From contig CAJMRV010000081.1 in the NCBI GenBank assembly GCA_905215795.1, positions 1-7,631 on the forward strand: a DNA stretch of 7,631 bases, read 5' to 3'. The stretch is from an uncultured bacterium. Lineage in GTDB: Bacteria > Pseudomonadota > Gammaproteobacteria > Burkholderiales > Burkholderiaceae_F. Positions 5,518 to 7,631 of this stretch are shown here, one piece after another (position 1 is the stretch's first letter; every line of letters begins with the position of its first letter). A program made the position numbers and the translations under genes. Below the pieces are notes generated by a model. The model was not told where the DNA came from and did no database searches. It saw only the letters and a program-made list of their open reading frames with translations.

Positions 5518-6657
5518 ATGAGCACCACCCGAGAAAAACATACCCAAGCCAGCGCTCCGCACCTCGTCTGCACCCGGTGCGGGCGCCCCGCTCCCGAAGG
5601 GGAGCAGACCCCCGCCTGTGTGTGCGGAGGGCTCTTCGAGCTCGACTTCACGCCGCCCGCATGGGACCCCGCCCTGATCGACCGCTCCGAATGGAGCCTC
5701 TTCCGCTACCGCGCGTTCATGGCCGTCGAAGACGATGTCTGGCGCACGGTCACGATGGGCGAGGGAATGTCGCCCGTCGTCCCGATGGACCCCGACGGAC
5801 GCGTCCTCCTCAAGATGGACTACATAATGCCCACGCTCTCCTTCAAGGACCGCGGGGCCGCCACGCTCGTCGCGCACATGAAGGCGATCGGCGTGAAGCG
5901 CTGCGTGCAGGACTCCTCCGGAAACGCCGGCAACGCCGTCGCGGCCTATGCCGCCCGCGCCGGAATCGAGTGCGAGATCTACGTCCCCGAGGGGACGAGC
6001 CCCAAGAAGATCACCATGATCGAGTCGCACGGCGCCATCATGCACGTCGTCCCGGGGACGCGCGACCACTGTGCGGAGGTGTGCCGCCGGCGGGTCGCCG
6101 ACGAGGGCCTATACTACGCCAACCACGTCTACAACCCCTACTTCTACGAAGGCACGAAGACCTACGTCTACGAGGTCCTCGAACAGCTCGGGCGCATCCC
6201 CGCCCATCTGATCGTCCCCGTGGGCAACGGCACCCTCTTCATCGGCGTCGTGAAGGCCCTGGAGCACCTTGTTGATTCCGGCGCCATCGACCGGTTCCCG
6301 CACGTCATCGCGCTCCAGAGCGAACGCTGCGCCCCGCTTTTCAAAGCGCGCCTGGAAGGATCCCCCGAGCCCGCCCGGATCACGCCCGAGCCCACCATGG
6401 CCGAGGGGATCGCCATCGGCGTGCCGATGCGCGGCCGCGAGATCCTCGAGATGATGAAGCGCCACGACATCGACGTCGTGACCGCGCCCGAGGACGCGAT
6501 CCTCACGGCCCGCCACGACCTCGCACGACGCGGGATATACTGCGAGCACACCACCGCCGCCAATCTCGCCGCGCTCCGCGCCTGGGAGGCCGGACACGGT
6601 CCGCTCGATGACGTCCTCGTGACGATGTGCGGCGCCGGCATCAAATCCGACCACTGA
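5518..6657 (+). CDS. Threonine-synthase-like fold-II PLP enzyme
   Basis: 379-aa protein with a four-Cys cluster resembling a zinc ribbon (C18-x2-C21, C34-x-C36), then a fold-II PLP domain. The Schiff-base lysine is K110 in TLSFKDRG. SSGNAGNAV (133-141) forms the helix-capping loop near the cofactor, NPYFYEG is at 206-212, the PLP-phosphate-type loop GNGT is at 236-239, and the end CGAGIKSDH resembles the GLKD terminus of threonine synthases. Family members usually convert O-phosphohomoserine to threonine, but relatives include cysteate synthase and other beta/gamma-replacement or elimination enzymes. Two motif positions differ from typical ThrC: Leu107 where Gly is usual before SFKDRG, and GNGTLF where GNGG is usual. 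The substrate is therefore open. No homoserine-pathway gene is nearby; ridA precedes it and a membrane protein follows after 23 bases. The start is set by a perfect SD. Cytoplasmic. Confidence 0.85.
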   Translation: MSTTREKHTQASAPHLVCTRCGRPAPEGEQTPACVCGGLFELDFTPPAWDPALIDRSEWSLFRYRAFMAVEDDVWRTVTMGEGMSPVVPMDPDGRVLLKMDYIMPTLSFKDRGAATLVAHMKAIGVKRCVQDSSGNAGNAVAAYAARAGIECEIYVPEGTSPKKITMIESHGAIMHVVPGTRDHCAEVCRRRVADEGLYYANHVYNPYFYEGTKTYVYEVLEQLGRIPAHLIVPVGNGTLFIGVVKALEHLVDSGAIDRFPHVIALQSERCAPLFKARLEGSPEPARITPEPTMAEGIAIGVPMRGREILEMMKRHDIDVVTAPEDAILTARHDLARRGIYCEHTTAANLAALRAWEAGHGPLDDVLVTMCGAGIKSDH

Positions 6658-6680
6658 ACGCATAAAAAAGGAAAGCCTCC

Positions 6681-7319
6681 ATGCAACCCGACTCCACCCG
6701 ACCCATGTCCGCCTACGCGAAGTTCCTCTCGGTCGCGACCGCCCTCGTGTTCATCTGGTCGATGATCCTTCCCGCCGACATGCTCACCTGGGCCATGGAG
6801 GCCGCCCCCGTCGTGATCGGGACGATCGTCCTCGTGGCGATCCGGAAGCGCTTCCAGTTCACCGACTTCACGTTCACCTTCATCATCATCGAGATGCTCG
6901 TGCTCCTGATCGGAGCGCACTACACCTATGCCGAGGTGCCGCTCTTCAACTGGATCCGCGACGCCTTCGACCTGATGAGGAACCACTACGACCGCGTCGG
7001 CCACTTCTGCCAGGGCCTCGTCCCCGCGATGATCGCCCGCGAGATCCTGATCCGCCTGCGCGTCGTCAACGGCCGCGCGTGGCGCTTCTGGCTCATCCTC
7101 GGGTTCTGCCTTGGGATCAGCGCCGCCTACGAGATCATCGAGTTCATCGCCGCCAACATCCTCTCCGAGAAGGCCGACGCGTTCCTCGGCACCCAGGGCG
7201 ACGTCTGGGACACCCAGTGGGACATGACCATGTGCCTGATCGGCGCCTCGGTGGGCCTCGTCTTCTTCGGAGGCGCCCAGGACAAGGCAATCGCAGAGAT
7301 CGAAGACGACCGCCGCTGA
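6681..7319 (+). CDS. DUF2238 / YjdF-family inner membrane protein
   Basis: 212-aa membrane protein with about five or six hydrophobic helices (approximately 14-33, 37-54, 63-82, 107-125, 134-160, 182-198). It carries the hallmark polar motifs of the DUF2238 family (E. coli YjdF type): HYTYAEVP at 80-87, the block N101-H-Y-D-R-V-G-H-F-C-Q-G (to 112), E121, Y150-E-I-I-E-F (to 155), and TQGDVWDTQWDM at 171-182. So many conserved His, Asp, Glu and Trp residues near the membrane suggest a catalytic or metal/ligand site, but no function is established for the family to my knowledge. SD-like AAGGA (6668-6672) lies eight bases before the ATG. It starts 23 bases after the thrC-like stop, so the two are very likely co-transcribed, which links this unknown protein to PLP/RidA chemistry by context only. 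Confidence 0.85.
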   Translation: MQPDSTRPMSAYAKFLSVATALVFIWSMILPADMLTWAMEAAPVVIGTIVLVAIRKRFQFTDFTFTFIIIEMLVLLIGAHYTYAEVPLFNWIRDAFDLMRNHYDRVGHFCQGLVPAMIAREILIRLRVVNGRAWRFWLILGFCLGISAAYEIIEFIAANILSEKADAFLGTQGDVWDTQWDMTMCLIGASVGLVFFGGAQDKAIAEIEDDRR

Positions 7320-7372
7320 CCAATCCACCCCACGTCCCGGGAAAGCCCGCGCGGCTTGAAAATCCAACACCC

Positions 7373-7419
7373 GAAAAGAAGAACCCCTTCCTCCGGCGAA
7401 CGACCGGTGGAAGGGGTTC
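7373..7419 (-). terminator. Strong hairpin terminator between convergent genes
   Basis: GAACCCCTTCC (7381-7391) and GGAAGGGGTTC (7409-7419) pair perfectly over 11 bp. After one T-T mismatch, CCGG pairs with CCGG around a 7-base loop. On the minus strand the stem is followed by TTCTTTT, a good T-tract, and it lies 25 bases beyond the stop of the truncated minus-strand gene. On the plus strand no T-run follows, so it is a clear terminator only for the leftward gene. The same stem may still slow or protect the 3' end of the ridA operon transcript. Confidence 0.75.
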
Positions 7420-7444
7420 CTCAATGTGTGACGTGTGATGGTCC

Positions 7445-7631
7445 TCAGCGGCCCTGCTTCGCGGGGGCGGGGGCGGGAGCGGGTGCCGGGGCGTCGCCCT
7501 TGACGGGGATGCCCTTCTGACGGCGTTCCTCGTCGGCGAGCGCCTTGACCATGCGGTAGGTGTCGAAATGCTGGAGGTAGTTGGGCGAACTCGTGTCCTC
7601 GTTCTCGAGCAGGCGCTCCATGGCGGACTGG
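7445..7631 (-). CDS. C-terminal fragment of unknown protein with Ala-Pro tail
   Basis: The last 61 codons of a minus-strand gene whose start is outside the window; the frame is open at the edge and ends with TGA at 7447-7445. I do not recognise the family. The visible part has a charged, probably helical segment (around MERLLENED and YRMVKALADEERR), then a Lys-Gly-Ile-Pro-Val-Lys stretch. It ends in five Ala-Pro pairs followed by Ala-Lys-Gln-Gly-Arg. Such Ala-Pro tails are flexible linkers or extended ends, so this end is probably disordered. Gene calling is supported by GC-rich third positions and the terminator 25 bases downstream. Confidence 0.65.
   Translation of the reverse strand, partial: QSAMERLLENEDTSSPNYLQHFDTYRMVKALADEERRQKGIPVKGDAPAPAPAPAPAKQGR

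Noticed and set aside
4747..6069. 440-codon minus-strand frame across ridA and the thrC-like gene
   Set aside because: It crosses two well-supported plus-strand genes and their spacer with low-complexity translation, so it is a shadow frame.
7343..7357. Possible plus-strand terminator stem AAGCC/GGCTT after the DUF2238 gene
   Set aside because: Only five base pairs and followed by GAAAATCC rather than a T-run.
6168..7424. 418-codon minus-strand frame across the thrC-like and DUF2238 genes
   Set aside because: Asp/Glu/Gly/His-rich shadow translation; it would also run through the terminator hairpin. The plus-strand genes have family motifs and SD sites.

Overview
This is a GC-rich bacterial window, roughly two-thirds G+C by eye. 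Genes are tightly packed and the clearest ones have strong Shine-Dalgarno (SD) sites. Nothing in it fixes the taxon. A high-GC Gram-negative lineage (Pseudomonadota or the PVC group) would fit, but that is only a guess. I see no rRNA, tRNA, insertion sequence, prophage or CRISPR array.

Left part (1-3399, minus strand): two neighbouring Sel1-repeat genes, read right to left. The upstream copy (1348-3399, 683 aa) is complete. It has a near-consensus promoter and a hairpin terminator, and it ends in a Gly/His/Asp-rich tail. The downstream copy (1138 to the window edge) lines up with it repeat by repeat over nine repeats, so the pair looks like an old tandem duplication. The space between them holds a terminator followed by a strongly structured leader.

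Middle (3539-5442): a minus-strand fold-III PLP enzyme of the DSD1 / D-threonine aldolase family is divergent from a plus-strand RidA imine deaminase. They are separated by a 335-bp regulatory region with a perfect 8+8 palindrome, an A-rich leader and candidate promoters on both strands.

Right part (5059-7319, plus strand): ridA, a threonine-synthase-like fold-II PLP enzyme with an N-terminal zinc-ribbon-like Cys cluster, and a DUF2238/YjdF-family membrane protein are closely spaced and probably form one operon. A long hairpin at 7381-7419 separates this operon from a convergent, truncated minus-strand gene with an Ala-Pro-rich C-terminus.

Working model (inference): DSD1 enzymes act on beta-hydroxy D-amino acids and, as dehydratases, release reactive enamines/imines. 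Fold-II ThrC-like enzymes can also pass through enamine intermediates. RidA hydrolyses such products to 2-keto acids. The locus may therefore be a small amino-acid catabolic or detoxification module with an uncharacterised membrane partner. The Sel1 genes have no obvious link to it.
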